Source of the DNA: Sphingomonas changnyeongensis
GTDB lineage: Bacteria; Pseudomonadota; Alphaproteobacteria; Sphingomonadales; Sphingomonadaceae
Assembly: GCF_009913435.1 (NCBI RefSeq)
Contig: NZ_CP047895.1
Coordinates: 876,501 to 940,500 of the forward strand
DNA: 64,000 nt
Direction of reading: 5' to 3'
Both the position numbers and the translations under genes were made by a program. The notes below the pieces were generated by a model. That model did no database searches. It was given only the letters and a program-made list of their open reading frames with translations, and was not told where the DNA came from. How positions within the stretch are numbered: the first letter of the stretch is position 1; each line of letters begins with the position of its first letter. Shown here in pieces: positions 57,213-64,000 of this stretch.

Positions 57213-58079
57213 ATGGAAACGCATGTGCTCGACCGCCCGCCCGAAGGCGCGGGTGCCGATTGGACGATCCCGCAGAACTGGGCGGCCTATACCGCCGAGG
57301 ATCATGCGACCTGGGACCGGCTGTTTGCGCGGCAGAGCAAGCTGCTGCCCGGCCGCGCGTCAGACGCGTTCCTGCGCGGGCTGGATGTGCTGCGCCTGTC
57401 CAAGCCCGGCATCCCCGATTTCGAGGAGCTGTCCGAACGGCTGATGAAGCTGACCGGCTGGCAGGTCGTCGCGGTGCCGGGGCTGGTGCCCGACCATGTG
57501 TTCTACGAACATCTGGCCAATCGCCGCTTCGTCGCGGGCAATTTCATCCGCCGGCCCGATCAGCTCGACTATCTGCAGGAACCCGATGTATTCCACGATG
57601 TGTTCGGCCATGTGCCGATGCTCGCGGACCCGGTATTTGCCGATTATGTCGTCGCCTGGGGCGAAGGCGGGCTGCGGTCGATGCGCTACAATGCCATCCA
57701 CCGGCTGGCGCGGCTCTACTGGTACACGGTCGAGTTCGGGCTGATCGAGGAGGATGGCCGGCTGAAAATCTATGGCTCGGGCATCGTGTCGAGCAAGGGC
57801 GAGAGCCTGTTCGCGCTCGACGATCCAAGCCCCAACCGGCTGGGCTTCGACCTCGCCCGGGTGATGCGCACCGAATATCGGATCGACGATTATCAGCAGA
57901 ATTATTTCGTGATCCCGAGCTTTGAAGACCTGCTGCGGGTCACGGTCGAGACCGATTTCGCGCCGCTTTATGCCGAGCTGGCGGCGCTGCCCGACATTTC
58001 CATCGCCGAAATCCTGCCCGGCGACCGCGTCATCACCCGCGGCACCCAGGACTATGCCCGGTCGCGTGCCGCCGGGTGA
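57213..58079 (+). CDS. phhA: Phenylalanine 4-monooxygenase
   Basis: 288 aa, the bacterial single-domain form. PDVFHDVFGHVPML near residues 126-139 contains the two iron-binding His, and WYTVEFGLIEE near 170 supplies the Glu. YGSGIVSSKGE near 190 and FDLARVMRTEYRIDDYQ near 215 are conserved in biopterin-dependent aromatic hydroxylases. It converts phenylalanine to tyrosine. Start ATG 57213 is 44 bases from the divergent DUF2459 gene. Confidence 0.95.
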   Translation: METHVLDRPPEGAGADWTIPQNWAAYTAEDHATWDRLFARQSKLLPGRASDAFLRGLDVLRLSKPGIPDFEELSERLMKLTGWQVVAVPGLVPDHVFYEHLANRRFVAGNFIRRPDQLDYLQEPDVFHDVFGHVPMLADPVFADYVVAWGEGGLRSMRYNAIHRLARLYWYTVEFGLIEEDGRLKIYGSGIVSSKGESLFALDDPSPNRLGFDLARVMRTEYRIDDYQQNYFVIPSFEDLLRVTVETDFAPLYAELAALPDISIAEILPGDRVITRGTQDYARSRAAG

Positions 58080-58100
58080 TCGGCCGCTGCGAATAACGGC

Positions 58101-59054
58101 TTAGATGTCGAGCGCCCAGCCGTCCCGGCCCTTGGGGTCGGGCGGGGTTGCCGGCACGAACCGGGTCGCGCCGGCCTTGAGGCGCAGGATCGTCCAGTCG
58201 CCGCGCCGGTCGGCCGCTTCGAGCGTGCAGCCACAGGCTTCAAAGGCGGCAACCAGCTCGGCGCGCTGTGTTTCCAGCAGCCCGGCGAGGAGGATGGTCG
58301 CGTCCGCCGCCGCAATCGCCGCCAGTTCGGGGGCCATCGACATCAGCGGCCCGGCCAGGATGTTGGCGATCACCAGATCATAGGGCGCAGCGGCGACGAT
58401 CGCGTCGTCGAGCGTGCCGTCGGCAACGATCAGCTTCAGCCCGGCGATGCTGTTGGCGGCGGCGTTTTCCGCCGTGACCGCGATCGCCGCCGGGTCGATA
58501 TCGGTCGCGGTCACCGCCGCGTCCGGCCACAGATGGGCGGCGGCGAAGGCCAGCAGCCCGGTGCCGGTGCCGATGTCGATGACATTGGCAAAATGCTGGC
58601 CGGCCAGCGCGTCGAGCATCGCCAGGCAGCCCGATGTCGTCGCATGATGCCCGGTGCCGAAGGCGCGGCCGGCATCGATCAGAAAGGCGCGCCCGCCCGG
58701 CGGCGGCGCGACCGGATGGGCGCTGGTATGGACGACGAACCGGCCCTCGCGGATCGGCTCCAGCCCCTGCTGGCTGAGCGTCACCCAGTCCTGCGCGCCG
58801 AGCGCCTCGACCACCGGCTCGATATCGGCCGCGCTCGGCACCAGCGCGCGGATCGCGGCCAGCATCGCCGCATCGGGCGCGCGCTCCAGATAGGCGTCGA
58901 GCCGCCAGCGTTCGCGGTCGTCCTCGACCTCCTCGCTGGTCATCAGCACGGCATCGATGTCGATCAGCCCGGCATCGATCGCCTCCGCCTCGGCCCGGGT
59001 GCAGGGCAGCGAGACCTTCCAGCTGTCGATCGCACCGCCTGCGTCAGCGGACAT
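58101..59054 (-). CDS. prmA: Ribosomal protein L11 methyltransferase
   Basis: 317 aa. FGTGHHATTSGCLAML near residue 130 and VIDIGTGTGLLAFAAAHL near 155 are PrmA SAM motifs, with VIANILAGPLMSMAPEL near 230 as the NILA motif. The N-terminal substrate-recognition domain (about 1-95) is present. It trimethylates L11. The start lies 11 bases inside the upstream SDR gene end. Confidence 0.93.
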   Translation of the reverse strand: MSADAGGAIDSWKVSLPCTRAEAEAIDAGLIDIDAVLMTSEEVEDDRERWRLDAYLERAPDAAMLAAIRALVPSAADIEPVVEALGAQDWVTLSQQGLEPIREGRFVVHTSAHPVAPPPGGRAFLIDAGRAFGTGHHATTSGCLAMLDALAGQHFANVIDIGTGTGLLAFAAAHLWPDAAVTATDIDPAAIAVTAENAAANSIAGLKLIVADGTLDDAIVAAAPYDLVIANILAGPLMSMAPELAAIAAADATILLAGLLETQRAELVAAFEACGCTLEAADRRGDWTILRLKAGATRFVPATPPDPKGRDGWALDI

Positions 59055-59724
59055 AGGAGGCCCCGTTGATGTCGAGCACCGCGCCGGTCATCGAGGCGGG
59101 CGCATCGAGCGCGAGATAGCGGATCGCCGAGGCCACTTCCTCGGGCATGGCCACGCGGCCGAGCGGGATGTCGGCCAGCAGCCTGTCGCCGCCGCGGCTT
59201 TCCAGATAATCCTCGGCCATGCCGGTCATGGTGAAGCCCGGGCAGATGGCGAAGGCAAGGATCGACTGGCGCGCATAGGCGCGGGCGATCGATTTGGTCA
59301 TGCCGACCATCCCGGCCTTGGACGCGGCATAATGCCAGTGCGCCGGGCTGTCGCCGCGATAGGCGGCGCGGCTGGCGACATTGACGATCCGCCCGCCGCC
59401 CTGATCGGTAAAGTGCCGGACGGCCAGCCGGCACAGCTCCGCCGATGCGGTCAGGTTGATGCGCATCGTGCGCTCCCACGCCGCCACCCAGTCGTCATGC
59501 TCGAGATCGAGCGGGGCGGCTTCGAACACGCCGGCATTGTTGACGAGCACATCGATCCGCCCGTCAAGCGCGTCGAGCGCCTTGTGCCAGATCGCCTGCG
59601 GCGTTGCCGGATCGGCCAGATCGCCATCGGCGCTGCTGGTGCCGAACACCCGGCAGTCGGAAAGCGCAGCGGCGGCGGCGGCGCCAATGCCCCGGCTCGC
59701 GCCGGTCAGAAGGACATGGATCAT
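59044..59724 (-). CDS. SDR-family oxidoreductase (FabG-like)
   Basis: 226 aa. Classical SDR: VLLTGASRGIGAAAA (TGxxxGxG) at residues 4-18, NNAGV near 66, a catalytic Ser in NVASRAAYRG, YAASKAG (Tyr-x3-Lys) near 137, and ICPGFTMTGMAED near 164. The cofactor loop after beta-1 is short (FGTSSADGDLAD), giving a small protein for the family. Substrate unknown. The repeat element copy 3 lies upstream of its start. Confidence 0.85.
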   Translation of the reverse strand: MIHVLLTGASRGIGAAAAAALSDCRVFGTSSADGDLADPATPQAIWHKALDALDGRIDVLVNNAGVFEAAPLDLEHDDWVAAWERTMRINLTASAELCRLAVRHFTDQGGGRIVNVASRAAYRGDSPAHWHYAASKAGMVGMTKSIARAYARQSILAFAICPGFTMTGMAEDYLESRGGDRLLADIPLGRVAMPEEVASAIRYLALDAPASMTGAVLDINGASYVR

Positions 59725-59804
59725 GCCCGGCGCCTAGCCGGTCTGCGGCCGGCCGCCAAGGCGGCTGGTCGTGAGCGCGGGGTTTGTTTTTGTTGGGGAA
59801 GAAC

Positions 59805-59882
59805 GGCACCGGCCCGCTCCCCCACCCGGCCACCCAACGGCAGTATCATATGGGTGGCCGGGTGGGGGAGCGGGCCGGTGCC
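59805..59882. repeat. Dispersed intergenic palindrome, copy 3
   Basis: Perfect 32-bp arms (59805-59836 and 59851-59882) with the same loop as copy 2. The right flank GCGCC-gtga-GGCGC is followed by CAACAAACAAC and then a second flank copy (TGCGCCGCAAGTCGCAGCACAAACAA), so the tail is duplicated here. It fills the gap between two leftward genes: the chemoreceptor 3' end and the SDR start. Confidence 0.92.
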
Positions 59883-59948
59883 GCCCCCGCGCCGTGAGGC
59901 GCGCAACAAACAACTTCCTGCGCCGCAAGTCGCAGCACAAACAATCCC

Positions 59949-61310
59949 TCAGGCCACCAGCTTCACATAATCGGTCGCCGCGGCGCGCAGCTGGCCCAGC
60001 TGGGCGTCGACGCGGCGGAAGCCGGTTTCCAGCTGGTCGATCTCGCTGGCGACATTTTCGGTGTCCTGGCGGATCGCGGCGATGGTCGCCGACATGGAAT
60101 CGGCGGCCAGGGCGGTTTCGTCCACGGCGGCAGTGATCATCGTCACCGTCTGGGCCTGGGTTTCCATCGCCGTGCGGATGCGGTCGGCCGATTGCTGGAC
60201 CTCGCCCACCGTGTCGCGGATCGAGCTGTTGGCGTCGACCGTGGTGCGCGTTGCCGCCTGAATGGTGGCGATCTTGGCGGCGATGTCATCGGTGGCGCGT
60301 GCCGTCTGGTTGGCGAGGCTCTTCACCTCCTGCGCGACGACGGCAAAGCCGCGCCCGGCATCGCCCGCGCGGGCGGCCTCGATCGTGGCGTTGAGCGCCA
60401 GCAGATTGGTCTGGCCGGCAATGTCGCGGATCAGCCCCAGAATCGATTCGATCGACTGGGCATGGGCGGACAGCGCCTCGGACACGCTGACCGCATCGCC
60501 GGCCTGGGCGGCGGCGCGGGTGGCGATATTGGCCGCGACTTCGACCTCGCTGCGCGCATCCTCGATCGCGCGGATCAGCCCGGCGGCGGTGTGCGCGGCC
60601 TCGCGCATCGCGACCGCCGACTGTTCGGCGGCGGCGGCCACTTCGCTTGCCTTGCCCAGCATCCCGCGCGCGGCGGCCGAGGCATCGGACGCCTGGTTGC
60701 GCAGCGTTTCGCCAAGCGAAAAGGCGCTCGACACCTCGGTTGCGATGCGGCTCTGGAACATGTCGGCATGCTGCGACCGCTCGGCCGAGGCGCGGTTGGC
60801 GCGCAGTTCGCTGACATGGGCCGACATGATGTCGGCTTCCATGATCATGATCCGCCGGATCGCGCGGGCAAGGTTGCGGAACCGTTCCCGCTCGTCGCCG
60901 CATTTGTCGTAAAGCACGTCGATCACATGGTCATAGGTCAGGCTGAGCGCCGCCAGCGTGGTGTGCAGCGGCACGCCCGCCGCCTCTGACCGCGCCGCAT
61001 TCTGCCGCGCCAGATCCGCCCAGCGTTCGCTGCGCGGATTGCTGAACCGTTCGCGCGTGTAGAGCAGGCTGTCCTCGACGAAGCGGGTCAGGCGCTCGCC
61101 GCCGATCTTCGCCGCCACATTGGGCGAGGCATTGTAAGCCTGCCAGAAAAATGCAGCGATATCCGGTAGATGGCCGTCAACCAGGGTGCTCACCTCGCGC
61201 AGCTGCGCTTCGAGCGTGCCTTCGCGGTCGAACTCGCGCAGCCGGTCGGCGATGGTGGCGGCGCGAACAGGCTGGCGGGCCGGGTGGGACGCGGAGGATG
61301 TGGCGGTCAC
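59949..61310 (-). CDS. Soluble chemoreceptor with a globin-coupled-sensor-like N-terminus
   Basis: 453 aa from GTG 61310, preceded by AGGA; no ATG fits, and the longer frame runs into the divergent sdh promoter. Residues about 25-170 are helical with [32 protein letters not shown] and [20 protein letters not shown], the order of protoglobin/globin-coupled sensors. The usual proximal His four residues before the Gly of GVPL is Ser here (SEAAGVPL). Residues 200-440 are an MCP signalling domain with hairpin tip [20 protein letters not shown]. No membrane segment, so it is cytosolic. No che genes are in view. Confidence 0.8.
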   Translation of the reverse strand: MTATSSASHPARQPVRAATIADRLREFDREGTLEAQLREVSTLVDGHLPDIAAFFWQAYNASPNVAAKIGGERLTRFVEDSLLYTRERFSNPRSERWADLARQNAARSEAAGVPLHTTLAALSLTYDHVIDVLYDKCGDERERFRNLARAIRRIMIMEADIMSAHVSELRANRASAERSQHADMFQSRIATEVSSAFSLGETLRNQASDASAAARGMLGKASEVAAAAEQSAVAMREAAHTAAGLIRAIEDARSEVEVAANIATRAAAQAGDAVSVSEALSAHAQSIESILGLIRDIAGQTNLLALNATIEAARAGDAGRGFAVVAQEVKSLANQTARATDDIAAKIATIQAATRTTVDANSSIRDTVGEVQQSADRIRTAMETQAQTVTMITAAVDETALAADSMSATIAAIRQDTENVASEIDQLETGFRRVDAQLGQLRAAATDYVKLVA

Positions 61311-61460
61311 GGCGTTGGTTCCTGGCAGGCTGTGCTTGGCCCCCGGGTTAGGGGATTTTGGTAAAGCCGCGGTTAAACCTGCGCTTTCCCGCTTCGCCCG
61401 GTTGCACCTTGGCGCAGACGGGCTAAGACGCAGCCCGACAGCAACGCAAAGGGGCTCGAT

Positions 61461-61877
61461 ATGAGCAGCAGCAACCGCACGCGGCCCTTGTCGCCGCACC
61501 TGACCATCTGGCGCTGGGGCCCGCATATGGCGGTGTCGATCCTCCACCGCGCCACCGGGTCGGGCATGGCGACGGTTGGGGCCATATTGCTGGTCTGGTG
61601 GCTGGTGGCGCTGGCCAGCGGCGAGGCGGCCTATCAGGGCTTTCTCGACCTGTTCACGCTCAAATCCGGCGGTCTGAACATCGCCGGCTATGTGCTGGGC
61701 ATCGGGCTCAGCCTCAGCTTCTTCCAGCACATGGCATCGGGCGTCCGCCATCTGGTGATGGATATGGGCGCGAACTTCGAGCTCAAATCGAACAAACGCT
61801 CGGCCCAGCTGACCTGGGCCTTCTCGGTCGTCGCGACCGCCTTGTTCTGGACCTATATTCTGGTGGTGAAGGGCTGA
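61461..61877 (+). CDS. sdhC: Succinate dehydrogenase cytochrome b556 subunit
   Basis: 138 aa, three membrane segments. [26 protein letters not shown] at residues 8-33 is the SdhC signature (Ser and Arg near the quinone site), and [14 protein letters not shown] near 83-96 carries the heme-ligand His. It anchors complex II. AAAGGGG lies upstream of ATG 61461. Its TGA overlaps the sdhD ATG (TGATG). Confidence 0.95.
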   Translation: MSSSNRTRPLSPHLTIWRWGPHMAVSILHRATGSGMATVGAILLVWWLVALASGEAAYQGFLDLFTLKSGGLNIAGYVLGIGLSLSFFQHMASGVRHLVMDMGANFELKSNKRSAQLTWAFSVVATALFWTYILVVKG

Positions 61878-62260
61878 TGGGAACGGGAACGCAGATCGGC
61901 CGCGTGCGCGGCCTGGGCTCCGCCAAATCGGGTGCCCATCACTGGTGGACCCACAGGCTGACGGCGGGATCGAACTTCCTGCTGATGCTGTGGTTCATCT
62001 TCTCGATCGCCCGGCTGCCGTCGCTCGATTACGCGACGGTGACCGCGTGGCTGCAGGATCCGCTGGCGGCGGTGCCGATGATGCTGACGGTGCTCAGCGT
62101 GTTCTGGCATTTCCGCATGGGGCTGCAGGTCGTCATCGAGGACTATCAGCACAATGAGCAGCGCGTGCTCTGGCTCGTCGCGCTCAACTTCTACGCGGTC
62201 GGCGCGGGCGCGCTGGCCATCTTCTCGATCCTCAAGATCGCCTTTGCGGGAGCTGCCTGA
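61877..62260 (+). CDS. sdhD: Succinate dehydrogenase membrane anchor subunit
   Basis: 127 aa from ATG 61877, three membrane segments. [20 protein letters not shown] at residues 14-33 is the alphaproteobacterial SdhD start, and [20 protein letters not shown] near 80-99 contains the second heme His and the quinone-site Asp-Tyr. Overlaps sdhC and sdhA by single-base TGATG junctions, so the three are translated together. Confidence 0.95.
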   Translation: MGTGTQIGRVRGLGSAKSGAHHWWTHRLTAGSNFLLMLWFIFSIARLPSLDYATVTAWLQDPLAAVPMMLTVLSVFWHFRMGLQVVIEDYQHNEQRVLWLVALNFYAVGAGALAIFSILKIAFAGAA

Positions 62261-64000
62261 TGGCGGACGCCTATAAGATCATCGACCACAGCTATGACGC
62301 CGTCATCGTGGGGGCCGGCGGGGCCGGCCTGCGCGCGACGATGGGCGTGGCCGGCGCGGGGCTCAAGACCGCGTGCATCACCAAGGTCTTCCCGACGCGC
62401 AGCCACACGGTCGCCGCGCAGGGCGGCATCGCCGCGTCGCTCGGCAATATGGGGCCGGACCACTGGACCTGGCACATGTACGACACCGTCAAGGGGTCGG
62501 ACTGGCTGGGCGACCAGGACGCGATCGAATATCTGTGCCGCGAGGCACCGGCTGCGGTCTATGAACTCGAACATGCCGGCATGCCGTTTTCGCGCACCAC
62601 CGAAGGCCGCATCTATCAGCGGCCGTTCGGCGGCATGATGCAGAATATGGGTGAAGGCCCGCCGGCGCAGCGCACCTGCGCGGCGGCCGACCGCACCGGC
62701 CATGCGATGCTGCACACGCTGTATCAGCAGAGCCTGAAATATGATGCGGACTTCTTCATCGAATATTTCGCGCTCGACCTGATCATGGAAGACGGCGTGT
62801 GCCGGGGCGTGATCGCTCTGTGCATGGAAGACGGCACGATCCACCGCTTCCGCAGCCATGCCGTGGTGCTGGCGACCGGCGGCTATGGCCGCGCCTGGTT
62901 CTCGGCGACCTCGGCCCATACCTGCACCGGCGACGGCAATGCGATGGTGCTGCGCGCAGGGCTGCCGCTTCAGGACATGGAGTTCGTGCAGTTCCACCCG
63001 ACCGGCATTTACGGCGCGGGCGTGCTGATCACCGAGGGCGCGCGCGGCGAGGGCGGCTATCTGACCAACGCCCAGGGCGAGCGGTTCATGGAACGCTATG
63101 CCCCCTCGGCCAAGGATCTGGCCAGCCGCGACGTCGTCAGCCGGTCGATGGCGATGGAGATCCGCGAGGGCCGCGGCGTCGGCAAGGAAGCCGATCACAT
63201 CTATCTGCACCTCGACCATATCGACCCCAAGGTGCTGGCCGAACGCCTGCCGGGCATCACCGAGACCGGCAAGATCTTTGCCGGGGTCGATCTGACCCGC
63301 CAGCCGCTGCCGGTGGTGCCGACCGTCCATTACAATATGGGCGGCATCCCGACCAATTATCATGGCGAGGTGGTGACGCTGAAGGACGGCAACCCCGATT
63401 CGGTGGTGCCGGGCCTGTTCGCCGTCGGCGAGGCGGCGTGCGTGTCCGTGCACGGTGCCAACCGGCTCGGCTCCAACTCGCTCATCGATCTGGTGGTGTT
63501 CGGCCGGGCGACCGGCCTCAGGATCGCCGACATCCTGAAGCCCAACACGCCGCACAATCCGCTGCCCAAGGGTGCCGAGGAGCAGGCGCTGGCCCGGCTC
63601 GACCGGTTCCGCCACGCGGCCGGCAGCGCGCCGACCGCACAGATCCGGCGCGAGATGCAGAAGACGATGCAGGCCCATGCCGCGGTGTTCCGGGATTCGG
63701 CCCTGCTCGCCGAAGGGCAGACCAAGATCGACGCGATCGCGCGTTCGATCGAGGATGTGCGCGTGACCGACCGGTCGATGGTGTGGAACACCGATCTGAT
63801 CGAAACGCTCGAGCTCGACAATCTGCTCGGCCAGGCGGTCGTCACCATGCATTCCGCCGCCAACCGCAAGGAAAGCCGCGGCGCGCATATGCATGAGGAC
63901 TTCCCCGACCGCGACGACGCCAACTGGATGAAGCACACGGTGACGTGGCTGAAGCCCGAAGGCGGCGTGTCGATCGACTATCGCCCGGTGCACGAATACA
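62260..64000 (+). CDS. sdhA: Succinate dehydrogenase flavoprotein subunit (3' end beyond the window)
   Basis: 580 codons are visible; the last about 20 lie outside. [18 protein letters not shown] near residue 15 binds [21 protein letters not shown] near 45 has the His that holds FAD covalently, and [25 protein letters not shown] near 240-265 includes active-site residues. [18 protein letters not shown] near 400 is conserved. It oxidises succinate to fumarate. sdhB is expected just beyond the right edge. Confidence 0.97.
   Translation, partial: MADAYKIIDHSYDAVIVGAGGAGLRATMGVAGAGLKTACITKVFPTRSHTVAAQGGIAASLGNMGPDHWTWHMYDTVKGSDWLGDQDAIEYLCREAPAAVYELEHAGMPFSRTTEGRIYQRPFGGMMQNMGEGPPAQRTCAAADRTGHAMLHTLYQQSLKYDADFFIEYFALDLIMEDGVCRGVIALCMEDGTIHRFRSHAVVLATGGYGRAWFSATSAHTCTGDGNAMVLRAGLPLQDMEFVQFHPTGIYGAGVLITEGARGEGGYLTNAQGERFMERYAPSAKDLASRDVVSRSMAMEIREGRGVGKEADHIYLHLDHIDPKVLAERLPGITETGKIFAGVDLTRQPLPVVPTVHYNMGGIPTNYHGEVVTLKDGNPDSVVPGLFAVGEAACVSVHGANRLGSNSLIDLVVFGRATGLRIADILKPNTPHNPLPKGAEEQALARLDRFRHAAGSAPTAQIRREMQKTMQAHAAVFRDSALLAEGQTKIDAIARSIEDVRVTDRSMVWNTDLIETLELDNLLGQAVVTMHSAANRKESRGAHMHEDFPDRDDANWMKHTVTWLKPEGGVSIDYRPVHEY

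Noticed and set aside
57213..58079. Riboswitch or amino-acid leader upstream of phhA, hom or argG
   Set aside because: The upstream gaps are 25-60 bases and contain no leader peptide or conserved riboswitch core that I can see.

Overview
The window is high-GC DNA from an alphaproteobacterium, most likely a sphingomonad (Sphingomonadaceae). Pointers are the PEPxxWA-CTERM secreted protein, the argB-yggT-folD-marC and yajC-secD-secF-DUF498 gene orders, the GH108 endolysin with a 3TM holin, and the hom / class II fructose-bisphosphatase / recJ neighbourhood. These are gene-content arguments; no 16S gene lies in the window.

Region 1 (1-17.8 kb, all minus strand) is a surface-polysaccharide locus. 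Read in the direction of transcription it encodes a Wzy_C polymerase/ligase, Wza exporter, Wzc-type tyrosine autokinase, a TPR protein, a WbaP/GumD-like priming transferase, then a CDP-sugar pathway: RfbF, RfbG, an RmlC-like epimerase, a NovU/TylC3-type C-methyltransferase, a DegT aminotransferase and a NeuD/PglD-type N-acyltransferase. A CmcI-type methyltransferase, an exported beta-helix protein, a second Wzy polymerase, a Wzx flippase and the first codons of a GT2 glycosyltransferase follow. Stop-start overlaps (TTGA, GTGA) tie the sugar genes together. Together they predict a CDP-activated, C-methyl-branched, N-acylated 4-amino-4,6-dideoxyhexose.

Region 2 (18-33 kb) is mostly core genes: a membrane LytTR regulator divergent from a secreted hydrolase, tRNA-Glu, recJ, glpX, hom, a MobA-like nucleotidyltransferase with a histidine phosphatase, a PEP-CTERM protein, rlmN, a cytochrome b / molybdopterin oxidoreductase pair, a cyclopropane-fatty-acid synthase and argG. 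Region 3 (34-41.3 kb) is a gtr-like envelope glycosylation locus: two large paralogous GT-C-like membrane proteins, another polytopic protein, a GtrB-like GT2, a methyltransferase and GtrA.

Region 4 (41.3-48.3 kb) holds marC, folD, yggT, argB and a queuosine-precursor transporter, then a duplicated segment with two unrelated cargo genes, and a holin-endolysin pair. Region 5 (48.2-64 kb) is tRNA-Pro, bamD, a DUF498 gene, secF, secD, yajC, recN, ligA, phhA, prmA, an SDR, a soluble chemoreceptor with a globin-like N-terminus, and sdhCDA (sdhA runs off the end).

Three features stand out. (1) Six single-base deletions, each in a homopolymer of 4-5, split five genes including secD, which looks more like consensus error than gene decay. 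(2) A dispersed intergenic element with perfect 32-bp inverted arms occurs three times, once with its loop flipped. (3) The 44.8-47.2 kb duplication carries different cargo in each copy.
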